Shown: positions 21,586 through 30,076 of the stretch, one piece after another | How the letters are laid out: every line of letters begins with the position of its first letter | How positions within the stretch are numbered: position 1 is the stretch's first letter | From: an uncultured Acetatifactor sp. | GTDB taxonomy: Bacteria; Bacillota; Clostridia; Lachnospirales; Lachnospiraceae | Direction: 5' to 3' | NCBI GenBank assembly: GCA_910586215.1 | Contig: CAJUGH010000043.1 | Coordinates: 1,865-31,995, forward strand | DNA: 30,131 nucleotides | Notes under the pieces: model-generated | Told to the model about the DNA's origin: nothing | The model's input: only the letters and a program-made list of their open reading frames with translations | Databases searched by the model: none | Program-made: the position numbers and the translations under genes

Positions 21586-22991
21586 TTTACACCCTCTCGC
21601 GTGTCTTCCAGCACGATGCCTTTTTCCAGAAGTTCTGCCCGGATGGCATCTGCCCTGGCAAAGTCCTTCTCCTTCTTTGCCTCCCTGCGCTCCTCGATTT
21701 TCTCCAGGACATAGGCCTCCAACTCCTCGTCCACCCCGTTCTCTGCCTGCCTCTGGGCATAGGCAGTGGTCAGATCCAGGGACAGCACCCTGTCGAAATC
21801 CTCTGCCAGGGCATATTTGGTGGCATCGGACATATCCTCCTTCAACATATCGTAGAGCACCGTCAGCGCCATAGAGGAATTCAGGTCATCGCAGAGCACC
21901 GCCTGGAAGCGGGCCTTCCAGGCATCGAACTTCTCCGGCTCCACCGCGCCCTCCTTCCTAAGACTCCCAATGCGCTTCACCAGCTTGTCGAAGGCTGCGC
22001 CCGCGTTGTCCAGGGTCTCAAAGGAGAACTCCAGAGGCTTGCGGTAATGGGACTGAAGGCAGTACAGGCGATACACCCTGGGGTCATACCCTTTTTCCTT
22101 TAACAGGGACACGGTGAGGAACTCTCCCTTGGACTTGCTCATCTTCCCCGCCTTGTCGTTCAGGTGATGCACATGGAACCAGTAGTTGCACCATTTATGC
22201 CCCAGGTAAGCCTCACTCTGGGCAATCTCGTTGGTGTGGTGGGGGAAGATATTGTCCACGCCGCCGCAGTGGATGTCCATGTATTCGCCCAGGTGCTTCA
22301 TGGAGATGCAGGAGCACTCAATATGCCAGCCGGGGTACCCCATTCCCCAGGGACTCTCCCACTTCAGTTCCTGATCCTCGAACTTGGACTTGGTGAACCA
22401 GAGCACGAAATCCGTCTTGTTCCTCTTATTCTCGTCCTCGTCCACGTCATCCCGCACGCCCACCAGCAGTTCCTCCTCGCTGTGGTTGGAGAGCACATAA
22501 TATTCCTTAAGCTTAGAGGTGTCAAAATAGATGTTCCCGCCGCTCTCGTAAGCGAAACCCTTCTCCATAAGGCTCTCTATCATGTGGATGAACTCAAGGA
22601 TACAGTTGGTGGCAGGCTCCACCACGTCCGGTGTCTTGATATTCAGATCCCCGCAGTCGGCGAAGAATGCATCCGTGTAGAACCTGGCGATCTCCATCAC
22701 CGTCTTGTGCTCCCGCTTCGCGCCTTTGAGCATCTTGTCCTCTCCGGTGTCCGCATCGCTGGACAGATGCCCCACATCGGTGATATTCATGACCCGTTTC
22801 ACATCATAGCCGATGTATCGTAAAGTCTTCTCCAGCAGGTCTTCCATGATATAGCTTCTCAGATTCCCGATGTGGGCAAAATGATACACGGTGGGGCCGC
22901 AGGTATACATGGCCACCTTCCCCTCCTCATTGGGAATGAACGGCTCTACCTTTCTGGTAAGCGTGTTGTAGATTCTGAGTCTGTTCTCCAT
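21570..22991 (-). CDS. cysS: Cysteinyl-tRNA synthetase
   Basis: 473-residue class I aminoacyl-tRNA synthetase that charges tRNA-Cys. The HIGH-type motif is within GPTVYHFAHIGNLRSY, the KMSKS motif is GKMSKSKGEFL, and zinc-site residues lie in PGWHIECSCISM and the HCGGVDNIFPHHTNEIAQSE region. The C-terminal helical anticodon-binding part ends EKDFARADAIRAELLEKGI. The ATG at 22989-22991 follows GAGGAG; an in-frame extension to 23036 is rejected. It lies between cysE (54 bp gap) and mrnC (overlap), and is controlled by the Cys T-box upstream of cysE. Confidence 0.98.
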   Translation of the reverse strand: MENRLRIYNTLTRKVEPFIPNEEGKVAMYTCGPTVYHFAHIGNLRSYIMEDLLEKTLRYIGYDVKRVMNITDVGHLSSDADTGEDKMLKGAKREHKTVMEIARFYTDAFFADCGDLNIKTPDVVEPATNCILEFIHMIESLMEKGFAYESGGNIYFDTSKLKEYYVLSNHSEEELLVGVRDDVDEDENKRNKTDFVLWFTKSKFEDQELKWESPWGMGYPGWHIECSCISMKHLGEYMDIHCGGVDNIFPHHTNEIAQSEAYLGHKWCNYWFHVHHLNDKAGKMSKSKGEFLTVSLLKEKGYDPRVYRLYCLQSHYRKPLEFSFETLDNAGAAFDKLVKRIGSLRKEGAVEPEKFDAWKARFQAVLCDDLNSSMALTVLYDMLKEDMSDATKYALAEDFDRVLSLDLTTAYAQRQAENGVDEELEAYVLEKIEERREAKKEKDFARADAIRAELLEKGIVLEDTREGVKWKKA

Positions 22992-23045
22992 TTTTCTCCT
23001 CTTTTCTCCTCTCTGCCTGCCCTGGGCAGGCCCCATACTGTAGCT

Positions 23046-23738
23046 TCATGCCTCTCCGCCCTCTTGCCGCTCCCCGGCGGCCTTCAGGTCTTTTATCTGC
23101 TGCTCCAGTTCCAGGATCCGGTTCACGATCTCCGAATTGGCATGCTGCAGATGGACGATATCCTCCTTGATCGGATCCGGCAGGTCGGTCTGGTTCAAGG
23201 TTTCCTGGGGCAGGGCCATGTTGCCCCGCTTCACTACCCGCCCGGGCACCCCCACCACCGTGGAGCAGGGAGGGACCTCACTTAAGACCACACTGCCTGC
23301 ACCGATCTTGGAATTGTCCCCGATGGTAAATGACCCCAGCACTTTCGCCCCGGCGCTGATCATCACATTGTTGCCAATGGTGGGATGACGCTTGCCGTGC
23401 TCCTTGCCCGTGCCGCCTAAGGTCACTCCCTGGTACAGGGTCACATTGTCCCCGATGATGGTAGTTTCCCCGATGATCACCCCGTTCCCATGGTCAATGA
23501 AAAGGCCTTTCCCGATCTGCGCCCCTGGATGAATCTCAATTCCTGTCTTGCGCACCCCCCGCTGGGACACCCATCTGGCCCAAAAAAAATGTCCCTTTTC
23601 ATACAGCCGGTGGGCTACCCGGTAATGCATCATGACCTTGAAGCTGGGATAAAGGAACACCTCCATGGAAGAGTGGATGGCTGGATCCCTCTCCCGGATG
23701 ATGCGGATCTCCTCCCGGATACTTCTAATGATTCCCAT
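23046..23738 (-). CDS. cysE: Serine O-acetyltransferase
   Basis: 230-residue enzyme that makes O-acetylserine from serine and acetyl-CoA, the first step of cysteine synthesis. A helical N-terminus (IRSIREEIRIIRERDPAIHS) precedes a left-handed hexapeptide beta-helix: EIHPGAQIGKGLFIDHGNGV, GETTIIGDNVTLYQGVTLGG, TGKEHGKRHPTIGNNVMISA. A coiled tail (ILELEQQIKDLKAAGERQEG) ends it. The ATG at 23736-23738 follows AAAGGAGGGG; an upstream frame to 23777 is rejected. First gene of the cysE-cysS-mrnC transcript, directly downstream of a Cys T-box. Confidence 0.97.
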   Translation of the reverse strand: MGIIRSIREEIRIIRERDPAIHSSMEVFLYPSFKVMMHYRVAHRLYEKGHFFWARWVSQRGVRKTGIEIHPGAQIGKGLFIDHGNGVIIGETTIIGDNVTLYQGVTLGGTGKEHGKRHPTIGNNVMISAGAKVLGSFTIGDNSKIGAGSVVLSEVPPCSTVVGVPGRVVKRGNMALPQETLNQTDLPDPIKEDIVHLQHANSEIVNRILELEQQIKDLKAAGERQEGGEA

Positions 23739-23773
23739 TTCCCCTCCTTTCCTCAGCCGACACCCTGTTACGG

Positions 23774-24030
23774 ACAAAATAAACCGCAGGCAGATCCTCT
23801 CCCAAGAGACGGATCTGTCCGCGGTTCCACTCTACTTAAGGGTAATGATACCCTTCCCTCCATGCGCGTAACGGGCGCCTGCGTGCCTGCCTACTCCATC
23901 CGGAGGGATGGCTGTTCGGCGGCCTGCTCCCGGGCGCACTTCCTCTTCCCAAGGTGAAAGCCGCTTCCAGCCCCTGACGGCTCCTCTCTGACACCTTTTC
24001 CGGAAAAGTACTCTGCCCGTTCCCTGCATT
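23774..24030 (-). promoter_or_regulatory. T-box riboswitch, cysteine specific
   Basis: The conserved T-box sequence AGAGTGGAACCGCGG lies at 23819-23833 (minus strand). It overlaps a terminator hairpin (23782-23826: AACCGC with GCGGTT and CAGATC with GATCTG) followed by TTTATTTTG. Stem I is upstream; its base pairs CGGGC (24015-24019) with GCCCG (about 23930-23934). The likely specifier codon is TGC (23936-23938) in GGAAGTGCGCC, i.e. Cys. Uncharged tRNA-Cys should favour the antiterminator and turn on cysE-cysS-mrnC. Confidence 0.93.
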
Positions 24031-24169
24031 TTCCGATCTGTCCTGTATGGCAGACTCTGGCTACAGTTCTTCCAACCCTGCCCTTATCTTATCATATGCA
24101 TCGTTTCCTGGCAGGATGCCTGTCATAACATTTTCCGACCTTCGCTTCCTGGCCGGTTTCTAATTTTTC

Positions 24170-24198
24170 ATTATAAGGATTCCGGCTATTCTTGTCAA
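24170..24198 (-). promoter_or_regulatory. Full-consensus sigma-A promoter for the cys T-box operon
   Basis: TTGACA (24193-24198), exactly 17 bp, TATAAT (24170-24175) on the minus strand. The TGA stop codon of the upstream Sel1-repeat gene (24195-24197) lies inside the -35 hexamer. The first 130 nt of the transcript, before T-box stem I, are not explained. Confidence 0.9.
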
Positions 24199-27053
24199 CC
24201 TTCTGCTTTTGTCTCTTTCAGAAGATTCTTTACCAGGATCTCCAGAATAGGCTGTTTGGGAAATGGCTTCTGCAGATAGCCCGCAATAATAGGGCCATAT
24301 TTCTGCTGCAGGTGTCTGACAGTCGTTTCCTGTACACCTGGATTATAACAGGGGATGATTCTCGCATCCGGCCATCTGTCAGCTATGGTACGCATGGTCT
24401 CTTCCCCGCTCATTCCGGACATAATCATATCCACGAAAACCAGATCCGGTTTCAACTCCCCATATTTCTCCACGGCTTCCCTGCCATCCCCTGTTTCATG
24501 GATCTGCCGGATCCCAAGGGCTTCCAGATGCTGCCGGGTCACCATGCGAATAAACTTGATGTCGCTACACAGCAGGATACAGACGGCATCCAGTTTATCC
24601 TTTTCCTGCATTCTGAATCCCAGCCAGTCCAGCCTGGCTTTCGCCTCCCCGTGACCCTGCTTTGCCGCTTTTCCATACAGGGATAATGCCTTGAAGAAAT
24701 CTACCGGAACACCTCTCCCCTCCTCATACATACATCCCAGGGCATACTGCCCCCACCTATGATCCTGGCTGGCCGCTTTTTCATACAGGGACACTGCCAT
24801 TTCCAGGTTCTTCTCTGTGCCCTCCCCATCCTGGTACATCTTGCCGCAGGCATACTGGGCCGGGGCATATCCCTGTCTGGCTGCCTGTTCCAACCAGTAA
24901 AATGCCTTTTCCTTGTCCCTTAAGATACATCCATATGCAAACTGGCTTGCCGGCCTGCCTTCCTTTGCATATTTCTCCCTAAGACGGTACAGTTCCTTTC
25001 TATCCTCCCCAGTCTCCTGGGATTCCTCCACATCCCCCTGCTCTTTATCCCACCTGGATTTATTGATAACCTGCAGGGATACCTCGCTTACATATTCATT
25101 TTGGGCCGCCTGTGTCATCCAGAAGGTACCGCGGGTCCGATCCCGCAGGGCCTCACTGTCCCCGATGTAGTACAGGATCCCCAGGTCATGCTGGGCCATT
25201 GCATGCTCCTGCATGGCACATTCCCGGAAACATTTCAATGCCATATCCCGGCTCCTGGTGACACCCTTTCCGTCACGGTACATCAACCCGCACTGGTACC
25301 TGGCTTCTGTATTGCCTGCCCTGGCCGCCTTCTCCAGCCAGTAAAAGGCCTTCTTCTCATCCTGGTAAGTACCTTCTCCCTTTCGGAATGCCATGCCGCA
25401 CTGGTATCCGGCTTCCCTGTCCCCCTGTGCGGCTGCTTTCTCATTCTGGATAAAAGCCTCCCGCTGTTTTCTCTTTGCCTGCGCAACACGCTCCTCGATG
25501 TCGCCCCACCTGCTAAGCTCCTCACGGGCTGCAGCAGCTTCCTCATGTCCCTGAGCAGATGCCTGCCCAAACCAGTACAGGGCCTTTTCCTTGTCTGGTG
25601 CGGAACCCTCTCCGTCCCTATACATCAGACCACAGGCATACGCAGCATCCTTATGCCCTTCTGCTGCCGCCTTTTCCAGCCACTGTAGTGCCTTGGCCAG
25701 ATCCCTCTCTACACACTCACCCTGGTAATACATGGTCCCGCATACATACATGGAAGTCACATGTCCCTGCCCTGCGGCCTTGTGGTGCCAGTAAAAGGCC
25801 TTCTCCAGATTCTTCTGCGTACCGATCCCTTTATAATACATAATGCCGCAGTTGGACTGGCACATCGGGTCTCCCTGTTCTGCCGCCTTCTCGTACCAGT
25901 ACAAAGCCTTCTCTTTATCTTCTGCCACACCCTTGCCGTAATAGCACATCTCTCCGCAATAGGCCTGGGCCTTCTGGTAATCCTGTTCTGCCGCCTTCTC
26001 AAACCAGAAGAACGCCTTTTGCAGGTCTGCCTGGCTCCATGACTCATCCACATACAGCCGCCCCAGGCCATACTGCGCTGCCCTCTGCCCGGCGGCTGCT
26101 GCCTTTTCATACCAATACAGGGACTTGTCGTAATCCACCGCTGTCCCTTTGCCTAAAAAATAGGCATTGCCGCTATAGATCTGTCCTACGGTATGGCCCT
26201 GTTCTGCCGCCTTTTCATACCAGTACAGCGCCATCCCCTTGTCTACAGGAGTACCAACCCCTTTCTCGTAGAGTCTTCCCAGTGCAAACTGTTCCTCCGG
26301 GTCTCCCAGTTCGGCAGACGCACATTGTAAAGCAAAGCGCCCTTCGGGTGTATCTACCTGCCCTGTTATCCCGGGGCTGCCTGCCTGCCGGGTGCCATCC
26401 CCGGCAGATGGACTGTTTTCTGTAGTACCTTCCTGTGCCGTCTTCCTTGTCTGTGATCCAGCTTCTTCCACACTCTCCGGGACTGCTTGCGCCTCTTTCT
26501 CTTTACCCGGTTCTGGATCCGGCCCCGGATTTCCTGCTGCTTCCCGGGCTACTGCTGTTTCATCAGATTCCCCTTCCCGGCTTCCCTCTGGTGTGCCATG
26601 CATGGCATCCAAAATAGCACTAAAAACCGCATGAAGGTAACAGGTATGGACATTGGTATATACGGTATACTTCTGTCCATCCGAATAGTGCAGTGTCAGA
26701 TAATTGTCTTTTTCATCTGCCTCTACAGATACCAGGCTCTCATAAAAGACAGGCATTGGAATACGGCGTTTTCCGAAGATATCTTCACGAAACTCACCCT
26801 TATCCGCATAGAAACAATCCTTCGCAAACAGAAATCCTTTCTTCCCTGAACCAAGGATTGTCAAGTCTACCAGGACCACCATGTCCTCCTGCCTACAATC
26901 TGATGCATACGCTTCTATGACATTGTCTATCTGCTTCTGTCTACACTTGGCTATTTCCTTGATGGAGACAGGAAATACATTATCATTTTTCAAGCAAATA
27001 CTATCCGATTTCACAGCAAGAACTGCGTTTCGAATCCGCTCTTTTCCATCCAT
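24195..27053 (-). CDS. Sel1-repeat protein with C-terminal receiver-like domain
   Basis: 952 residues. Residues 1-151 form an unrecognised alpha/beta domain (LTILGSGKKGFLFAKDCFYA; EADEKDNYLTLHYSDGQKYT), in style like PH-type domains of other repeat proteins. A Pro/Glu/Gly linker (152-237) follows, then about 13 clear and two degenerate 36-residue Sel1 repeats (about 250-815; e.g. KALYWYEKAAEQG) that usually bind partner proteins. The C-terminus (822-952) is CheY-like: PDLVFVDMIMSGMSG with phospho-acceptor D875, acidic-pocket D831 and K929 in LQKPF, but the usual Thr/Ser after beta-4 is Tyr903 (IIPCYNPG). There is no signal peptide or membrane helix, so it is cytoplasmic. The ATG at 27051-27053 follows GAGGAAAGG. 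It lies 47 bp after ispF, so cotranscription is likely. Function unknown; a signalling scaffold is the best guess. Confidence 0.9.
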   Translation of the reverse strand: MDGKERIRNAVLAVKSDSICLKNDNVFPVSIKEIAKCRQKQIDNVIEAYASDCRQEDMVVLVDLTILGSGKKGFLFAKDCFYADKGEFREDIFGKRRIPMPVFYESLVSVEADEKDNYLTLHYSDGQKYTVYTNVHTCYLHAVFSAILDAMHGTPEGSREGESDETAVAREAAGNPGPDPEPGKEKEAQAVPESVEEAGSQTRKTAQEGTTENSPSAGDGTRQAGSPGITGQVDTPEGRFALQCASAELGDPEEQFALGRLYEKGVGTPVDKGMALYWYEKAAEQGHTVGQIYSGNAYFLGKGTAVDYDKSLYWYEKAAAAGQRAAQYGLGRLYVDESWSQADLQKAFFWFEKAAEQDYQKAQAYCGEMCYYGKGVAEDKEKALYWYEKAAEQGDPMCQSNCGIMYYKGIGTQKNLEKAFYWHHKAAGQGHVTSMYVCGTMYYQGECVERDLAKALQWLEKAAAEGHKDAAYACGLMYRDGEGSAPDKEKALYWFGQASAQGHEEAAAAREELSRWGDIEERVAQAKRKQREAFIQNEKAAAQGDREAGYQCGMAFRKGEGTYQDEKKAFYWLEKAARAGNTEARYQCGLMYRDGKGVTRSRDMALKCFRECAMQEHAMAQHDLGILYYIGDSEALRDRTRGTFWMTQAAQNEYVSEVSLQVINKSRWDKEQGDVEESQETGEDRKELYRLREKYAKEGRPASQFAYGCILRDKEKAFYWLEQAARQGYAPAQYACGKMYQDGEGTEKNLEMAVSLYEKAASQDHRWGQYALGCMYEEGRGVPVDFFKALSLYGKAAKQGHGEAKARLDWLGFRMQEKDKLDAVCILLCSDIKFIRMVTRQHLEALGIRQIHETGDGREAVEKYGELKPDLVFVDMIMSGMSGEETMRTIADRWPDARIIPCYNPGVQETTVRHLQQKYGPIIAGYLQKPFPKQPILEILVKNLLKETKAEG

Positions 27054-27100
27054 GTCCTTTCCTCATTTTCCTTCTTCTATCGCGATTCTCCCTTAGGTTC

Positions 27101-27643
27101 CTACGCCTGCTGGCTGCAATGGGGACAGCCTCCCCCGCAGCTTCCCGAAACCTGCCTGTCTATAAGGTCAAAGGGACTGGTAAGCAGGCAGATGGCCTGG
27201 GCAGCGATTCCCTCTCCCGCACCGGTGAAGCCCAGTCCTTCCTCTGTGGTGGCCTTTACATTCACGTGTTCCAGATCCGTCCCCAGGGTAGCGGCAATAT
27301 TCTCCCGCATGGAATCAATATACGGACGCATCTTCGGTGCCTGGGCAATAATGGTAGCATCTATATTCTCTATGAGGAAACCTTTTCCTGCCAGTAGTTC
27401 CCCTACTTTCCCAAGAAGTACCAGGGAAGATATCCCCTTGTAGGCAGGATCCGTGTCCGGGAAATGTTTTCCGATGTCCCCCAGGGCCGCTGCCCCCAGC
27501 AAGGCATCCATAATGGCATGGAGCAGCACATCCGCATCCGAGTGCCCCAGCAGCCCCTTCTCATAGGGAATCCTCACCCCGCCCAGAATCAGTTCCCTCT
27601 CCTCCACAAGCCTGTGGACGTCATATCCCATTCCAACTCGCAT
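27101..27643 (-). CDS. ispF: 2-C-methyl-D-erythritol 2,4-cyclodiphosphate synthase
   Basis: 180-residue enzyme of the non-mevalonate isoprenoid pathway that cyclises CDP-methylerythritol phosphate with loss of CMP. Metal-binding and family motifs are MGYDVHRL (D8, H10) and GHSDADVLLHAIMDALLGA; ATTEEGLGFTGAGEGIAAQA is the C-terminal signature. The normal protein is about 157-160 residues; here a Cys-rich tail (SGSCGGGCPHCSQQA) is added. The ATG at 27641-27643 follows AGGAGG by four bases. It starts 28 bp after the helicase gene, so they share a transcript. ispD is not beside it, unlike many Firmicutes. Confidence 0.97.
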   Translation of the reverse strand: MRVGMGYDVHRLVEERELILGGVRIPYEKGLLGHSDADVLLHAIMDALLGAAALGDIGKHFPDTDPAYKGISSLVLLGKVGELLAGKGFLIENIDATIIAQAPKMRPYIDSMRENIAATLGTDLEHVNVKATTEEGLGFTGAGEGIAAQAICLLTSPFDLIDRQVSGSCGGGCPHCSQQA

Positions 27644-27671
27644 ACGGCCTCCTGCTATCTGCTATCCAGTC

Positions 27672-29807
27672 TTATGACTTTTTCTTTCTCTTGGGAAGTG
27701 CAAAGGCTATACCGCGTCCCTCACGGTCTCCGCGGTCCCAGCGGCTGCCTTTTTCCTCACGGCCGCCTCTCTCTTCCCGGCTTCCGTAACGGATTCCCCG
27801 GTCATCCCCGTACTCCCGGCGCCGTCTCTCTTCACGGTTCTCCCTACGGATTCCCCGGTCATCCCCGTACTCCCGGCGCCGTCTCTCTTCACGGTTCTCT
27901 CCGCGGTCCTCCCGGCCACGCCTCTCTTCACGGTTCTCCCTACGGATTCTCCGGTCATCCCCGTACTCCCGGCGCCGTCTCTCTTCACGGTTCTCTCCGC
28001 GATCCTCCCGGCCACGCCTCTCTTCACGGCCCCTGCGATCCTCACGGTCTCCACGGCCACGTCTCTCTTCCCGGTTTCCGCGGCCTCCGAATCCCCGTCT
28101 GTCCTCCCGGCCACGGTCTGCCTTTCTGTCACCTGGTTTGCGGCGCACCGGAAGTTCATCCACAGGAATCTCTTCTCCCCTGTCACCCACCTGGGCCTTC
28201 AGCATCACGGCAGCCAGTTCCAGTGCGTCACAATCTTCTGCATTCATCTTCCGCTGCAGGAAAGCCTTCATCAGTTCGATGTCCTCATGCTCCCGCAGTT
28301 CCCATGCCTTATTCAAGTATCTGTCTGCCTTGGACTTCAGCACCTTGCTGGCACCGGGCAACCGCTTTTCCTCAATGGTAGTATGGCAGACCCTCTCAAT
28401 ATCCCGGATCCTGTAGACTTCCTTTCCTGCCACAAAGGTACAGGAACGGCCCGTCTTCCCTGCACGGCCAGTCCGTCCGATGCGGTGTACGTAGTACTCG
28501 ATGTCCTGTGGTATGTCATAGTTTATAACGATCTCCACATCTTCCACGTCAATCCCCCTGGCAGCCACGTCCGTGGCAATGAGGATATTGGTGGTGCCAT
28601 TGCGGAACCGTCCCATGGCCACATCCCTCTGATGCTGGGACATGTCCCCATGAAGCCCTTCTGCATAGAATCCCGCTTTTTTCAACGCCTCTGCCAGTTC
28701 GTCCACCTTCATCTTCGTATTGCAGAAGATCAGGCACAGCCTGGGCTGGTAATACTCCAACAGACGGATGCAGGCCGCATCCTTGTCCTGTCTTCTCACC
28801 CGGTAGTATTTCTGGGATACCAGGGGAATGGTCAGTTCCTGGGCTGCCACCTTTACCAGCTTGGCATCCTTCTGGAACTGCCCGGTGATCTCCAGGATAG
28901 GCTTAGGCATGGTGGCTGAGAAGAGCGCCGTCTGGTGCTCGTTGGGGATCTGTCCCAGGATCAGTTCCATGTCCTCCCTAAAGCCCATGTTCAGCATCTC
29001 GTCTGCCTCATCCAGCACCACCATATTCACATCTTCCAGCTTCAAGGTATGGCGGCGCATATGGTCCATCACACGGCCTGGTGTGCCTACAATGATCTGT
29101 ACTCCCCGCAGCCCGCTGATCTGTTTCCCGATCTCCTGGCCACCATATACTGGCAGGATCTTCACGCCGTGCATATATTTTGCAATCTTGCGAAGTTCTT
29201 CCGCGGCCTGTATGGCCAGTTCCCTGGTAGGACACAGGATAACACCCTGCAGCTTTTTCTGCCCTGGATCCACCTTCTGTAGCATAGGGATACCAAATGC
29301 CGCTGTCTTGCCCGTACCTGTCTGGGCCTGTCCGATAATATCCTCCCCTTCCAGCAGATAGGGAATGGCCTGCTCCTGGATGGGAGAAAGCTTCTCGAAT
29401 CCCATCTCCCGGATGGCCCGGACAATCCGCTCATCCAAAAGGTGCTCTATGGCTGCAATCCCATCAGCAGCCTCTTCCTCTTCCTGCCCCTCTGCCATCT
29501 CCTCCTGGCCTTCTGCGGTGTCTTCCGTTTCCCGCGGGTTTTCCACTCCCAGGGCCTCCCTTACCTCTTCCGTTCCTGTTCCCTGCTGCATCTTCTCCAT
29601 TTCCTTTTCCTGATTCATTGTCCCTGCCTCTTCTGCTTTCCTTTCTACACCTGTCTCTTCCGCTTCCCCAGCCATATCTGTGTGATGCTCTCCGGGCTGC
29701 CCCGTGCTCTCCTGTCCCTGCCAGTCTGCCTCCTGCAGATCTACTGCTGGTGTTGTTCCACTCCTGCTATCTGTCTGGCTGTATTCCAGTTCTCTCTCCA
29801 TTTCCAT
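27672..29807 (-). CDS. DEAD-box ATP-dependent RNA helicase
   Basis: 711-residue helicase of the CshA/DeaD type that remodels RNA in ribosome assembly or mRNA turnover. The core (about 120-490) has the Q motif (GFEKLSPIQEQA), Walker A AQTGTGKT, PTRELA, GTPGRV, DEAD (VVLDEADEML), SAT (FSATMP) and the C-terminal motifs ATDVAARGIDVE and HRIGRTGRAGKTG. An acidic Glu/Gln/Gly-rich extension (1-115) precedes it, and the last 130 residues are an Arg/Gly/Glu-rich tail (REERRGREDRGENREERR type) ending PKRKKKS, likely RNA-binding. The ATG at 29805-29807 is preferred (AGGAG 11 bases upstream); a TTG three codons earlier is possible. First gene of a helicase-ispF-Sel1 transcript. Confidence 0.95.
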   Translation of the reverse strand: MEMERELEYSQTDSRSGTTPAVDLQEADWQGQESTGQPGEHHTDMAGEAEETGVERKAEEAGTMNQEKEMEKMQQGTGTEEVREALGVENPRETEDTAEGQEEMAEGQEEEEAADGIAAIEHLLDERIVRAIREMGFEKLSPIQEQAIPYLLEGEDIIGQAQTGTGKTAAFGIPMLQKVDPGQKKLQGVILCPTRELAIQAAEELRKIAKYMHGVKILPVYGGQEIGKQISGLRGVQIIVGTPGRVMDHMRRHTLKLEDVNMVVLDEADEMLNMGFREDMELILGQIPNEHQTALFSATMPKPILEITGQFQKDAKLVKVAAQELTIPLVSQKYYRVRRQDKDAACIRLLEYYQPRLCLIFCNTKMKVDELAEALKKAGFYAEGLHGDMSQHQRDVAMGRFRNGTTNILIATDVAARGIDVEDVEIVINYDIPQDIEYYVHRIGRTGRAGKTGRSCTFVAGKEVYRIRDIERVCHTTIEEKRLPGASKVLKSKADRYLNKAWELREHEDIELMKAFLQRKMNAEDCDALELAAVMLKAQVGDRGEEIPVDELPVRRKPGDRKADRGREDRRGFGGRGNREERRGRGDREDRRGREERRGREDRGENREERRRREYGDDRRIRRENREERRGREDRGENREERRRREYGDDRGIRRENREERRRREYGDDRGIRYGSREERGGREEKGSRWDRGDREGRGIAFALPKRKKKS
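27790..28029 (-). repeat. 57- and 96-bp direct repeats in the helicase tail
   Basis: A segment starting GGATTCCCCGGTCATCC recurs at 27791, 27848 and (one mismatch) 27944. Spacings of 57 and 96 bp keep the reading frame. The 96-bp interval contains a second motif (CCTCCCGGCCACGCC) that recurs with it near 28005. This is consistent with recent in-frame duplication. Confidence 0.85.
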
Positions 29808-29936
29808 GTGATCCAAGACTCCTGTTCTCCTTCTTCTCCTATACCATCTGTTTCCATGTCTTGTACTGCTGGCCTTCTGTCCGGGCAGGCGGCCCTATTC
29901 CTATTCCCCCACATCCTGCCAACGCCAATTCACACC

Positions 29937-29964
29937 AAAAAAAGAAGCCTATTGAAAAGGCTTC
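29937..29964 (-). terminator. Intrinsic terminator of the tRNA operon
   Basis: On the minus strand GAAGCCT (29958-29964), seven-base loop, AGGCTTC (29944-29950), then seven T (29937-29943), 15 bp after the tRNA-Met gene. The 130 bp between this terminator and the helicase start hold no other clear feature. Confidence 0.93.
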
Positions 29965-29979
29965 CTCTCTTTTGGTAAG

Positions 29980-30053
29980 TAGCGAGAGGGGGACTTGAAC
30001 CCTCGACACTGCGGGTATGAACCGCATGCTCTAGCCAGCTGAGCTATCTCGCC
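29980..30053 (-). tRNA. tRNA-Met (anticodon CAT)
   Basis: 74-nt cloverleaf: acceptor GGCGAGA with TCTCGCT, D-stem GCTC/GAGC, anticodon stem TGCGG/CCGCA with loop TTCATAC (CAT), T-loop TTCAAGT. G1 pairs with U72 and the discriminator is A, which fits elongator Met rather than initiator. CAT can also mark a tRNA-Ile decoded via lysidine, less likely here. The T-stem GAGGG/CCCCC contains one A-C mismatch. CCA is not encoded. Confidence 0.93.
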
Positions 30054-30076
30054 ATTTCTACCGACATAGGCCGGAA

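Noticed and set aside
27464..28381. 305-residue Pro/Gly/His-rich plus-strand frame
   Set aside because: It is the complement of the Arg-rich repeats in the helicase tail, hence its repetitive appearance.
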